A stretch of 7,512 nt of DNA from Actinomycetes bacterium (GCA_023427825.1 JAEZAI010000445.1:1-7512); one strand, 5' to 3'; counted from the stretch's first letter, positions 1 through 6,471 are shown. The notes: generated from the sequence alone by a model not told the origin. Numbers and translations: made by a program.

Positions 1-449
1 GCCCGCATCATGGCGTCGTCGCCCTTCATGAGCGACTTGTAGAGCATCTCGGCGAGCTCTTCGGGGCTCATCTGGTCGCCGCCGCCACCACCCTGCATCT
101 GGCCGTCACCCTGGCCGTCGCCCTGCATCTCGGCGAGCGCGTCGGCCAGCTCCTCGGGGAGCTCCTCGCCCTCCTCGCCGATGGCGAACTGGCGCCCGCG
201 CATCGAGAAGTAGACCTCGAACACCGTCTCGAAGCTCCGCCAGTGGGCGTTGTTCTTGACCAGGGTCGCGGCGAGGGCGTACTTGAAGGCGGCACGGTCC
301 TCGATGGGGATGTGCTTGACCGCCTCCATGGCGTCGAGGTTCTCGGTGAGGCTGACGGGGAGGCCGGCCTCGCGCAGCTCGGCGATGAACCCGTTGAGGA
401 GCGCGAGGATGCCCTGGCCGTCGGCGGCGTAGACGGCGGTGTCGGTCAC
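1..449 (-). CDS. CoxE-like VWA domain protein, N-terminal part (truncated by window edge)
   Basis: The 149 visible codons give the N-terminal half of a von Willebrand factor A protein of the CoxE/YehP-like group that partners MoxR ATPases. The start is GTG at 449. Only 5 nt separate it from the stop of the upstream moxR-like gene, so the two are probably co-transcribed and translationally coupled. Residues 11-85 (LLNGFIAELREAGLPVS, then a helical stretch ending in FETVFEVYF) match the conserved helical N-terminal module of this family. Residues 91-126 are a low-complexity acidic then Gln/Gly-rich linker (GDGQ repeats followed by five glycines). Residues 127-149 resume an ordered-looking helix. 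The VWA fold with its MIDAS metal site should lie beyond the left edge, so the family call rests on the N-terminus and the MoxR neighbour. Known members act with MoxR in maturation of metalloenzymes such as CO dehydrogenase; the client here is not visible. Confidence 0.8.
   Translation of the reverse strand, partial: MTDTAVYAADGQGILALLNGFIAELREAGLPVSLTENLDAMEAVKHIPIEDRAAFKYALAATLVKNNAHWRSFETVFEVYFSMRGRQFAIGEEGEELPEELADALAEMQGDGQGDGQMQGGGGGDQMSPEELAEMLYKSLMKGDDAMMR
99..122. repeat. 12-bp tandem duplication in the VWA gene linker
   Basis: CTGGCCGTCACC at 99-110 is followed directly by CTGGCCGTCGCC at 111-122 (one mismatch). The pair is flanked by two copies of CCCTGCATCT at 91-100 and 121-130. 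On the coding (minus) strand this makes the repeated GDGQ units of the linker. Being a multiple of three, it can expand or contract without breaking the reading frame. Confidence 0.6.
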
Positions 450-454
450 GGGAC

Positions 455-1384
455 CTACTTCTGCTCCGAGAACGTGCCGCCCTTGCGGAAGCTCGAGCCC
501 TCGTTGGCGAAGTCCTTGGTGGCCTTGGCGATGTCGGACTGGTACTTGAGCAGGATGTTGGCCGTGCTCGACGCGGTCTCGGCGTCGATCTTGGTGACGC
601 CGAGCAGCATGAGGGTCTGCGCCCAGTCGAGCGTCTCGGAGACCGACGGCGACTTCTTGAGCTCCATCTGGCGGATCGAGCGCACGATGCGGGCGACCTG
701 GTCGGCCAGCGACTCGGTGATGTCCGGCACCTTGGTGAGGACGATCTCCTTCTCGCGGTCCATGTCGGGGTAGTCCACTTGCAGGTAGAGGCAGCGGCGC
801 TTGAGTGCCTCGGAGAGCTCGCGGGTGTTGTTCGAGGTCAGGAACACCATCGGGATCTGCTTGGCGGTGATCGTGCCGAGCTCGGGGATGGAGACCTGGT
901 AGTCGGACAGGATCTCCAGCAGGAGGGCCTCGGTCTCGACCTCGACGCGGTCGACCTCGTCGATGAGCAGCACGACCGGGTCGTCGGCCCGGATGGCCTC
1001 GAGCAGCGGGCGGGTCAGCAGGAAGTCGTCGGAGAAGATGTCCTCCTCGATGGCGTCCCAGCCGGCGGTCTCGCCCTCACCCCGCGAGGCCTGGATGCGC
1101 AGCAGCTGCTTCTTGTAGTTCCACTCGTACAGCGCCTTGGACTCGTCCAGGCCCTCGTAGCACTGCAGGCGGATGAGCCGAGCGCCGGTGATCTCGGCCA
1201 CGGACTTGGCCAGCTGGGTCTTGCCGGTGCCCGCCGGACCCTCGACCAGGATCGGCTTGCCCAGTCGATCGGCCAGGTAGACGATGCCGGCGATCGACTC
1301 GTCGGAGAGGTAGTCGACCTTGCGGAGCCGGTCCCGGACGTCGTCAACGGTGTCGAAGCGGGGATCGGTCTGCTCGGAGCTCAT
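455..1384 (-). CDS. MoxR-family AAA+ ATPase (CoxD-like)
   Basis: This 309-residue protein has the length and motifs of a MoxR AAA+ ATPase. Walker A is GPAGTGKT at residues 49-56, Walker B is LLIDEVD at 139-145, sensor 1 is TSNN at 183-186, and the arginine pair at 196-197 sits in the conserved LKRRCLY segment. The C-terminal part, from about 210, forms the helical lid. The QCYEGLDESKALYEWNYKKQ segment (74-93) is characteristic of the CoxD branch. MoxR proteins form ATP-driven rings that remodel client proteins, usually with a VWA partner. Here the VWA gene starts 5 nt after this stop, which supports that role in the cytoplasm. The ATG at 1384 is chosen because it follows a -10-like TAGTCT by 6 nt, suggesting a leaderless transcript. 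The ATPase identity is firm; the client enzyme and CoxD-specific role are inference. Confidence 0.93.
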   Translation of the reverse strand: MSSEQTDPRFDTVDDVRDRLRKVDYLSDESIAGIVYLADRLGKPILVEGPAGTGKTQLAKSVAEITGARLIRLQCYEGLDESKALYEWNYKKQLLRIQASRGEGETAGWDAIEEDIFSDDFLLTRPLLEAIRADDPVVLLIDEVDRVEVETEALLLEILSDYQVSIPELGTITAKQIPMVFLTSNNTRELSEALKRRCLYLQVDYPDMDREKEIVLTKVPDITESLADQVARIVRSIRQMELKKSPSVSETLDWAQTLMLLGVTKIDAETASSTANILLKYQSDIAKATKDFANEGSSFRKGGTFSEQK

Positions 1385-1390
1385 CGCGGC

Positions 1391-1421
1391 AGACTACCGA
1401 CGCTCTTGACCGCACGGTCAA
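1391..1421 (-). promoter_or_regulatory. Predicted leaderless promoter of the moxR-VWA operon
   Basis: Read on the minus strand, TTGACC (1421-1416) resembles a -35 box and TAGTCT (1396-1391) fits the TANNNT -10 pattern, with 19 nt between them. Only GCCGCG separates the -10 from the ATG at 1384, so transcription would begin at or next to the start codon. The 19-nt spacer is slightly long. The -35 overlaps the palindrome at 1406-1421. Confidence 0.5.
1406..1421. promoter_or_regulatory. Palindrome, candidate repressor operator
   Basis: TTGACCGCACGGTCAA is an inverted repeat with 7-bp perfect arms (TTGACCG / CGGTCAA) around a 2-nt centre. It covers the predicted -35 of the moxR promoter. It also lies upstream of the divergent ABC-F gene, so one bound dimeric regulator could affect both. 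Short palindromes of this form are typical of TetR-type operators, but no regulator gene is in the window and the binding protein is unknown. It lacks a T-tract and is not a terminator. Confidence 0.45.
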
Positions 1422-1458
1422 TCACGATTCTCGCTCGGCGTCCCACCGTTGCCGTCCC

Positions 1459-1464
1459 TACGAT
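1459..1464 (+). promoter_or_regulatory. -10 element of the ABC-F gene, probable leaderless start
   Basis: TACGAT fits the TANNNT -10 pattern and ends 8 nt before the ATG at 1473. No Shine-Dalgarno sequence precedes that ATG, so a leaderless mRNA is likely. No convincing -35 is visible at 16-18 nt spacing. The site lies inside the alternative TTG-initiated extension (1449), which argues against that longer start. Confidence 0.45.
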
Positions 1465-1472
1465 CGCCGGCC

Positions 1473-3125
1473 ATGAGTGCGCAGCTGGTGGCCCGTGGAC
1501 TGACCGCCGAGCACGGCCCCCGCACCCTGTTCTCCGGCGTCGACCTGGTGGTCGCGCCCGGGTCCGTCACCGGGCTGGTCGGCCCGAACGGGGCTGGCAA
1601 GTCCACCCTGCTCCAGCAGCTGGCCGGCCTGGAGGCGCCGGCGGCGGGCGACGTGGTGCTCCAACCGCCCGACGCCACCGTCGGCCTGCTCCCGCAGGAG
1701 ACCGACCGGCTCCCCGGGGAGTCCGTGGCCGCCTACCTCGCCCGGCGTACCGGTGTGGCCGCGGCCCAGGAGGAGATGGACGCGGCCACCGAAGCTCTGG
1801 CCGCCGGGACCGACGGCAGCGACGACCGCTACGCGCTGGCGCTCGAGCGATGGCTCGCGCTCGGCGGCGCGGACCTGGACGCCCGCATCCCACAGGTGGC
1901 CGCCGACGTGGGCCTGGACGTGGACGCGGACCAGCACATGACCACGCTGTCGGGCGGTCAGGCCGCCCGCGCCAGCCTGGCCGCGCTCCTGCTCAGCCGC
2001 TTCGACGTGCTGCTGCTCGACGAGCCGACGAACGACCTCGACCTGCTGGGACTCGAACGACTCGAGCGGTTCGTGCAGGAGGCGTCGAGCGGCATCGTCG
2101 TGGTCAGCCACGACCGCGAGTTCCTGACCCGCACCGCCACCCAGGTGCTGGAGCTCGACCGTCACCAGCAGTCGTGGCAGCTCTACGGCGGCGGCTACGA
2201 GTCCTACCTGACCGAGCGGGCGCGGGCCCGGGAGCAGGCGAGGGAGCGCTACGAGGAGTACGCGGACACCGTCCAGACGCTGACCGACCGGGCCCGCACG
2301 CAGCGGGCGTGGGCGGACAAGGGCGCCGGCAACGCCCGGCGCGACCGGTCCGAGCGCGACAAGTTCATCCGCCACCACAACATCGCGACCTCGGAGCAGC
2401 TGGCGGCCAAAGCTCGCCGGACCGAGAAGGCGATCGAGCGGATCGAGGAGGTCGAGGAGCCGCGCAAGGAGTGGGAGCTGCGGTTCTCGATCGCCGGCGC
2501 CCCGCCGTCGGGCCAGGTGGTGGCGACGACCTCCGCCGCCGTCGTCCGCCGCGGCGACTTCACCCTCGGGCCGGTCACGTTGCAGGTCGACCGCGGCGAC
2601 CGCATCGCCATCACCGGACCCAACGGCTCGGGCAAGTCCACCCTGCTGGCGCTGCTGCTCGGACGCCTCGAGCCGGACGAGGGCTCGGCGTCGCTCGGGG
2701 CGTCGGTGCGGATCGGCGAGGTGGACCAGGCCCGCGCCGCGTTCGGCGACGACCGCACGCTGCTCGACGCGTTCGCCGACCACCTGCGCGAGGGCGACGG
2801 AACCGAGCTGACGACGTCGGAGATCCGCACGCTGCTCGCCAAGTTCGGCCTGGGCGGCGAGCAGGTCGGGCGGTCCGCCTCGGGGCTGTCGCCGGGCGAG
2901 CGCACCCGGGCGGCGCTGGCCCTGCTGCAGGCCCGGGGCGTGAACGTGCTGGTGCTCGACGAGCCGACGAACCACCTGGATCTGCCGGCGATCGAGCAGC
3001 TGGAGCAGGCGCTCGACGGCTTCGACGGCACGCTGCTGCTGGTCAGCCACGACCGCCGGCTGCTCGAGGCGGTGCGGGTGGAGCGCCGCATCGAGGTGCT
3101 CGACGGCCGCGTCACCGAGTCCTGA
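1473..3125 (+). CDS. ABC-F family ATPase (ribosome-associated translation factor)
   Basis: This 550-residue soluble protein has two ABC ATPase domains and no membrane segment, the ABC-F layout. Domain 1 has Walker A GPNGAGKST (37-45), signature LSGGQ (159-163), Walker B LLLDEPTND (180-188) and switch His213. A charged helical linker rich in Arg and Glu follows (about 241-332, the P-site tRNA-interaction region of the family). Domain 2 has Walker A GPNGSGKST (382-390), variant signature LSPGE (472-476), Walker B with DEPTNHLD (496-503) and His526. ABC-F proteins bind the ribosomal E site and relieve stalling or protect against ribosome-targeting antibiotics. The sequence alone does not separate a housekeeping (EttA/Uup-like) from a resistance role. 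The ATG at 1473 is preferred over TTG 1449 because it gives the usual N-terminus and follows a -10. The last codons and stop fall in a tandem repeat. Confidence 0.93.
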   Translation: MSAQLVARGLTAEHGPRTLFSGVDLVVAPGSVTGLVGPNGAGKSTLLQQLAGLEAPAAGDVVLQPPDATVGLLPQETDRLPGESVAAYLARRTGVAAAQEEMDAATEALAAGTDGSDDRYALALERWLALGGADLDARIPQVAADVGLDVDADQHMTTLSGGQAARASLAALLLSRFDVLLLDEPTNDLDLLGLERLERFVQEASSGIVVVSHDREFLTRTATQVLELDRHQQSWQLYGGGYESYLTERARAREQARERYEEYADTVQTLTDRARTQRAWADKGAGNARRDRSERDKFIRHHNIATSEQLAAKARRTEKAIERIEEVEEPRKEWELRFSIAGAPPSGQVVATTSAAVVRRGDFTLGPVTLQVDRGDRIAITGPNGSGKSTLLALLLGRLEPDEGSASLGASVRIGEVDQARAAFGDDRTLLDAFADHLREGDGTELTTSEIRTLLAKFGLGGEQVGRSASGLSPGERTRAALALLQARGVNVLVLDEPTNHLDLPAIEQLEQALDGFDGTLLLVSHDRRLLEAVRVERRIEVLDGRVTES

Positions 3126-3173
3126 GGGTCACCGAGGCCTGAGCGTCACCGAGGCGTGAGGGTCACCGAGGCG
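3111..3173. repeat. 17-bp tandem repeat at convergent gene ends
   Basis: Three full units and a 12-nt partial unit run head to tail, starting at 3111, 3128, 3145 and 3162. The consensus is GTCACCGAGGCCTGAGG, and adjacent full units differ at two positions. Unit 1 encodes the last residues and stop of the ABC-F gene (VTES-stop). Units 2 and 3, read in their own frames, give VTEA-stop. The partial unit contains the stop of the convergent acetyltransferase gene on the other strand. No hairpin with a T-tract is seen here, so there is no recognisable intrinsic terminator between these convergent genes. Confidence 0.85.
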
Positions 3174-3798
3174 CGATGGCGCGCACGAACGTGTGGTTGA
3201 TGGCGTCGCCGGCGCCCCACTCCTCGAAGCCGACCCGCCGGTAGAACTCGATGGCGCCCGCGTTGCGACGGCTCACGCCCAGGTGCACCCCGGTGCTCCC
3301 CCGATCGCCCAGCTGACCGAGCAGCCGGTCGATCAGCCGGCGGCCCAGCCCCTGGCCCTGGACCTCGGGCAGCAGGTCGATGTGCAGGTGCGACGGGTAC
3401 CGCTCGAGCAGCTCGGCGTCGTCGCCGGCGGCACCGCTGCGGTCGTGGATGAGGTGGATGAGCAGGGCGTCCAGCTGGTCGTCGCGGAACGCGTCGAGCG
3501 GGTAGCGCTCCCGGACCGCCGGCCAGTACCGCTCCTCGGCAGCGGCGTGGAACGCCACGGTGTCCAGGGCACCGAGGACGTAGCCGATCGGCGGCTCGTC
3601 ACCGACGGCGACCACGGACGCCAGCTCGGGTTCCAGCACCAGGTACGGCATGCACCAGATCGTGCCCATCAGATCGCCGTCGACGAGCTGCCCGCTGGCG
3701 TCCCGGCCGGCGTCGCCGGTCCGCAGGCACACCTGCATGAGCGCGTCGTCGTCGCCGGGACGGAAGGGACGGATCTGGGCGTCGGCTCCGGTCGCCAT
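3163..3798 (-). CDS. GNAT-family N-acetyltransferase, similar to the HAT-like domain of O-GlcNAcase
   Basis: This 211-residue protein carries GNAT hallmarks. HIDLLPEVQGQGLG (139-152) holds the acetyl-CoA pyrophosphate-binding loop QGQGLG (147-152), and NAGAIEFYRRVGF (179-191) is the C-terminal motif. The N-terminal strand IRPFRPGDDDAL is also typical. The PYLVLEPELASVV and IGYVLGALDT segments (51-80), plus a long insert around 83-135 before motif A, recall the bacterial acetyltransferases related to the C-terminal domain of eukaryotic O-GlcNAcase; this subfamily match is from memory. The enzyme should transfer acetyl from acetyl-CoA to an amine, but the substrate is unknown. It is the last gene of the proA cluster, its ATG 4 nt after the preceding stop. 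Its final codons (IAPR-stop) lie at the edge of and inside the 17-bp repeat. Confidence 0.85.
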   Translation of the reverse strand: MATGADAQIRPFRPGDDDALMQVCLRTGDAGRDASGQLVDGDLMGTIWCMPYLVLEPELASVVAVGDEPPIGYVLGALDTVAFHAAAEERYWPAVRERYPLDAFRDDQLDALLIHLIHDRSGAAGDDAELLERYPSHLHIDLLPEVQGQGLGRRLIDRLLGQLGDRGSTGVHLGVSRRNAGAIEFYRRVGFEEWGAGDAINHTFVRAIAPR

Positions 3799-3802
3799 CC
3801 GG

Positions 3803-4360
3803 TCAGGGTACGGGCGGGGAGACGGCGCGGTCCGCGAGCTCGGCGAGCAGCAGCCGCGCCTGCTCTTCGGTGTGGAGCCGGATCCTCTGCTGACCGGCGG
3901 GTTCCGGCTCGTCGAACGCTGCGCCGTACTTCGCCTGGTACTCGGGGTGCTTGACCCACGACCAGAGGACGATGTTCTGCTCGGGGTCCCGGCTGATGAG
4001 GTTGGTCCAGTGCTCCCGGTTGCCGTTCCACAGCTCCTCGCCGCGCCCGACCCGTCGCAGCGTCCGTCTCAGCACCCGGCCGGAGGCCGTCACGCGGGGC
4101 GGGTTCAGCCACACGACGGCATCGGCGCGGGCCCACACCAGGTCCTGGACCGCGGAGTAGTTGCCGTCGATCACCCAGTGCTCCCCCGCGACCAGCTCGG
4201 CCACCTCGGCCCGGAACTCCTCGCGGTCGGGGTGCGTCCAGCCAGGACGGTGGAACACCGAGTCGAGCTCCGTGAAGGGCGCTCCGATCGTGTCGGCGAT
4301 CCGCCGCCCGAACGTGGACTTGCCCGAGCCGGGGACGCCGACCATCGAGATCCGCTGCAA
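3803..4360 (-). CDS. Small P-loop NTPase, adenylate kinase/topology-modulation (FlaR)-like
   Basis: The 185-residue protein begins with a strand and P-loop, VGVPGSGKST (7-16). It continues with ELDSVFHRPGW (31-41) and WVIDGNYS (62-69), then a strand VVWLNPP (82-88) followed by a basic Arg-rich helix (about 91-106). This pattern fits the small nucleoside/shikimate-kinase-like NTPases annotated as topology modulation protein FlaR or adenylate kinase-like; their substrate is generally unknown. The TTG at 4360 is chosen over the internal ATG at 4345 because QRIS supplies the beta strand that precedes the P-loop. TTG lies 7 nt after the stop of the upstream hydrolase and has no strong Shine-Dalgarno, so coupling is likely. 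A cytoplasmic phosphotransferase is the best guess; neither the phosphate acceptor nor a link to DNA topology can be supported. Confidence 0.8.
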   Translation of the reverse strand: MQRISMVGVPGSGKSTFGRRIADTIGAPFTELDSVFHRPGWTHPDREEFRAEVAELVAGEHWVIDGNYSAVQDLVWARADAVVWLNPPRVTASGRVLRRTLRRVGRGEELWNGNREHWTNLISRDPEQNIVLWSWVKHPEYQAKYGAAFDEPEPAGQQRIRLHTEEQARLLLAELADRAVSPPVP

Positions 4361-4367
4361 AGCGGTC

Positions 4368-5189
4368 TCAGTTCGCCAGCGACCGGGCCACGGCGCCGGC
4401 GACGACCTCGACCATCGGCACGCCCTGGGGCAGCGAGGCCCAGCCGTCGGACAGGATCGCGATCGAGTAGCCGCCGCCGGCCGGATCCGCCACGTAGCCG
4501 ACGGAGTTCACGCGCCACCCGCAGCAGGTGGAGCCGGCGAACCCGTTCTTGTGGCCGACCTCCCAGCCCGGCGGCACGCCGTAGCGGACGCCCCACCGCT
4601 GGTCGTCGCGGATGTTCTCGAGCTCCCACCACGCCAGGCCGCGCCGGGCCGGTTCGAGCAGGTCGCCCTGCAGCAGCCGGTGCACGAACGCCGCCTGGTC
4701 CTCGGCGGTCGTGGAGCTCAGACCCCACTTGGGCTCGACCTCGTCCGTCGCGGCCAGACCCATCCGCGCGCCCCAGTCCGACATGCCCCGCGCCCCGCCG
4801 AGGTCGCTCCACAGCGCGGAGGCGGCGGCGTCGTCGGAGGCGTGGATCATCGGGCCGATCCGCGTCGCCTCCCAGTGCGTCAGGCCCCGCCCCTGGTCCT
4901 GCGCCCGCAGGATCGTCGCCGCCATGATCTCGATCTTAACCACCGACGCGGTCGTGACCCGCTGGCCCCGGCGGAGGTGGTACCAGCAGCCGGTCCGGTC
5001 GTCGTACACCGCGGCGGTCACGTGGTGGGCGGCGGCGCCGAACGCGTCGATGTCGCGCTGGAGCTCGGCGGTGAAGGGATCGGGCCGGCACTCGCCGGTG
5101 GGCGGTCCCGGTGGCGGCTCGGGCGGGTCGCACGCCACCGCGGCGAGCAGGGCGACGGCCAGCAGCGCGACGGCCACCGTGCGCCGCAT
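4368..5189 (-). CDS. Secreted serine hydrolase, class A beta-lactamase fold (probable lipoprotein)
   Basis: The 273-residue product starts with a signal peptide: MRRT, then a hydrophobic run to VAC with Cys20. An acidic/proline-rich spacer (21-32) follows, so it is probably a lipoprotein, although Ala at -3 is not the ideal lipobox residue. The catalytic motifs are SVVK (82-85, nucleophile Ser82 and Lys85), SDD (118-120, in place of SDN) and KNG (214-216, in place of KTG/KSG). The stretch DDQRWGVRYG (195-204) is typical of actinobacterial serine hydrolases in the Beta-lactamase2 family. No ExxLN omega-loop glutamate is evident, so efficient beta-lactam hydrolysis is uncertain; peptidoglycan or another extracellular substrate is equally possible. 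Cys34, Cys68, Cys222 and Cys223 could form disulfides. The ATG is 4 nt after the proA stop, suggesting co-transcription. Confidence 0.87.
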   Translation of the reverse strand: MRRTVAVALLAVALLAAVACDPPEPPPGPPTGECRPDPFTAELQRDIDAFGAAAHHVTAAVYDDRTGCWYHLRRGQRVTTASVVKIEIMAATILRAQDQGRGLTHWEATRIGPMIHASDDAAASALWSDLGGARGMSDWGARMGLAATDEVEPKWGLSSTTAEDQAAFVHRLLQGDLLEPARRGLAWWELENIRDDQRWGVRYGVPPGWEVGHKNGFAGSTCCGWRVNSVGYVADPAGGGYSIAILSDGWASLPQGVPMVEVVAGAVARSLAN

Positions 5190-5193
5190 CGGT

Positions 5194-6441
5194 TCAGCCC
5201 CGGATCTGGCCGTCGCCGCGGACCACGTACTTGGCGGTGGTCAGCTGCTGAAGCCCCATCGGCCCCCGGGCGTGGAGCTTCTGGGTGGAGATGCCGATCT
5301 CGGCGCCGAAGCCGAACTCCTCGCCGTCCACGAACCTGGTGGAGGCGTTCAGCAGCACCGCGGCGGCGTCGACCTCGTTGAGGAAGCGGTCGGCGGCGCG
5401 CACGTCCGTGGTGACGATGGCCTCGGAGTGCCCGGTCGAGTGGTCGTTCACGTGGGCGATGGCCTGGTCGAGGTCGTCGACCACGCGCACCGACATCTTC
5501 AGGTCCAGGAACTCACGGGAGAAGTCGTCCTCGGTGGCCTCGCCCATGCGCGGGATCAGCGACCGGGCCCGACCGTCGCCGACCAGCTCCACGTCCGCGA
5601 GCGCGGCGTCCATGCGGGGCAGGAACTCGGCGGCCACCTTGGCGTGGACCACGAGCGACTCGGCCGAGTTGCACACCGACGGGCGCTGGGTCTTCGCGTT
5701 GACGAGGATGCGTTCGGCCACGTCCAGGTCCGCCGCCTCGTCGACGTACACGTGGCAGTTGCCGTCGCCGTCGATCACGAACGGCACGGTCGCGTGCTCC
5801 TTGATGGAGGCGATCAGCGACGCTCCCCCGCGCGGGATGAGGCAGTCGACCAGGCCCTCCTGCTGCATGAACTCGGTGGCCGCCTCGCGCGACGTGTCCT
5901 CGACGACGATCACCGAGTCCTCGGGCAGCCCGGCCTTCGCCACGGCCTCCCGGAGCACGTCCGCGATCGCGAGGTTGGAGTGGATGGCGGTCGACGAGCC
6001 GCGGAGGAAGGCGGCGTTGCCCGACTTGAGGCAGAGCCCGGCGGCATCGGAGGTGACGTTGGGACGGCTCTCGTAGATGATCGCCACGACGCCGAGCGGC
6101 ACCCGGACGCGGGAGATCCGCAGGCCGTTCGGACGTACCCAGCCGTCGAGCTCCTCGCCCACCGGATCCGGCAGCGCCGCCACCTGCCGCAGGCCGGCGG
6201 CCATGCCGGCGATGCGGTCCTCCGTGAGGCGAAGACGGTCGACGAGCCCGGCCGGGATGCCGGCGTCCTCCGCGCCCGCCACGTCCAGTGCGTTGGCGGC
6301 GAGCACGTCGGCGGCGCGGGCCTCGAGCAGGTCGGCGGCGGTCAGCAGCGCCTCGTCCTTGACGGCACTGGACGCCGTCGCCAGCAGGCGCGACGCCGCC
6401 TTGGCACGACGGGCGAGCTCCGGGATCGGGGTGACGGCCAT
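5194..6441 (-). CDS. proA: Gamma-glutamyl phosphate reductase (proline biosynthesis)
   Basis: ProA reduces gamma-glutamyl phosphate with NADPH to glutamate-5-semialdehyde, the second step of proline synthesis from glutamate, in the cytoplasm. The 415-residue length is normal. The family signature [17 protein letters not shown] (114-130), [10 protein letters not shown] (139-148), IPRGG (202-206), the catalytic cysteine in PSVCNSAE (Cys257) and the C-terminal [19 protein letters not shown] block are all present. The protein therefore looks complete and active. The ATG at 6441 is preceded by TAGCCT and 6 nt, which fits a leaderless start. It is the first gene of a tight minus-strand cluster. proB, which encodes the preceding kinase step and often sits beside proA, is absent here: the upstream neighbour is a divergent AAA+ gene, so proB must be elsewhere or beyond the window. 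Confidence 0.97.
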   Translation of the reverse strand: MAVTPIPELARRAKAASRLLATASSAVKDEALLTAADLLEARAADVLAANALDVAGAEDAGIPAGLVDRLRLTEDRIAGMAAGLRQVAALPDPVGEELDGWVRPNGLRISRVRVPLGVVAIIYESRPNVTSDAAGLCLKSGNAAFLRGSSTAIHSNLAIADVLREAVAKAGLPEDSVIVVEDTSREAATEFMQQEGLVDCLIPRGGASLIASIKEHATVPFVIDGDGNCHVYVDEAADLDVAERILVNAKTQRPSVCNSAESLVVHAKVAAEFLPRMDAALADVELVGDGRARSLIPRMGEATEDDFSREFLDLKMSVRVVDDLDQAIAHVNDHSTGHSEAIVTTDVRAADRFLNEVDAAAVLLNASTRFVDGEEFGFGAEIGISTQKLHARGPMGLQQLTTAKYVVRGDGQIRG

Positions 6442-6447
6442 CCCGGA

Positions 6448-6453
6448 AGGCTA
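6448..6453 (-). promoter_or_regulatory. -10 element of the proA operon, probable leaderless start
   Basis: On the minus strand TAGCCT (6453-6448) fits the TANNNT pattern and is separated from the proA ATG by TCCGGG, the same 6-nt spacing as the moxR-like gene. No recognisable -35 is found at 16-19 nt. Any -35 would lie within the first codons of the divergent AAA+ gene. Confidence 0.45.
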
Positions 6454-6457
6454 CCGA

Positions 6458-6463
6458 TACCCT
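6458..6463 (+). promoter_or_regulatory. -10 element of the AAA+ gene, probable leaderless start
   Basis: TACCCT fits the TANNNT pattern and ends 8 nt before the GTG at 6472, the same spacing as at the ABC-F gene. It is 4 bp from the oppositely directed proA -10. No clear -35 is seen. Confidence 0.4.
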
Positions 6464-6471
6464 TCACCGCC

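Noticed and set aside
455..1384. Defence system reading of the MoxR/VWA pair (ternary MoxR-VWA conflict systems)
   Set aside because: The ATPase is of the CoxD-like maturation branch and no nuclease, toxin or extra effector gene is visible beside it. The left edge hides the rest, so this cannot be supported.
1449..1472. TTG start adding eight residues to the ABC-F protein
   Set aside because: The extension has no family counterpart and overlaps the likely -10 element. ATG 1473 gives the standard N-terminus.
1458..3050. A 530-codon open frame on the minus strand
   Set aside because: It is antisense to the whole ABC-F gene, of low-complexity composition and without recognisable motifs; the sense strand clearly codes.
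779..3142. A 787-codon open frame on the plus strand
   Set aside because: It runs antisense to the moxR-like gene and then out of frame through the ABC-F gene. Its translation is Arg/Gly/Ala-rich with no domain, whereas both overlapped genes have complete catalytic motifs. It is a high-GC shadow ending in unit 2 of the tandem repeat.
3126..3162. Intrinsic terminator between the convergent ABC-F and acetyltransferase genes
   Set aside because: The sequence is a direct repeat, not an inverted one. I found no stable stem and no T-tract on either strand.
3650..5381. Plus-strand open frames of 425 and 406 codons
   Set aside because: They lie antisense to the acetyltransferase, NTPase, hydrolase and proA genes, overlap one another, and are Arg/Pro/Ser-rich as expected of GC-rich shadows.
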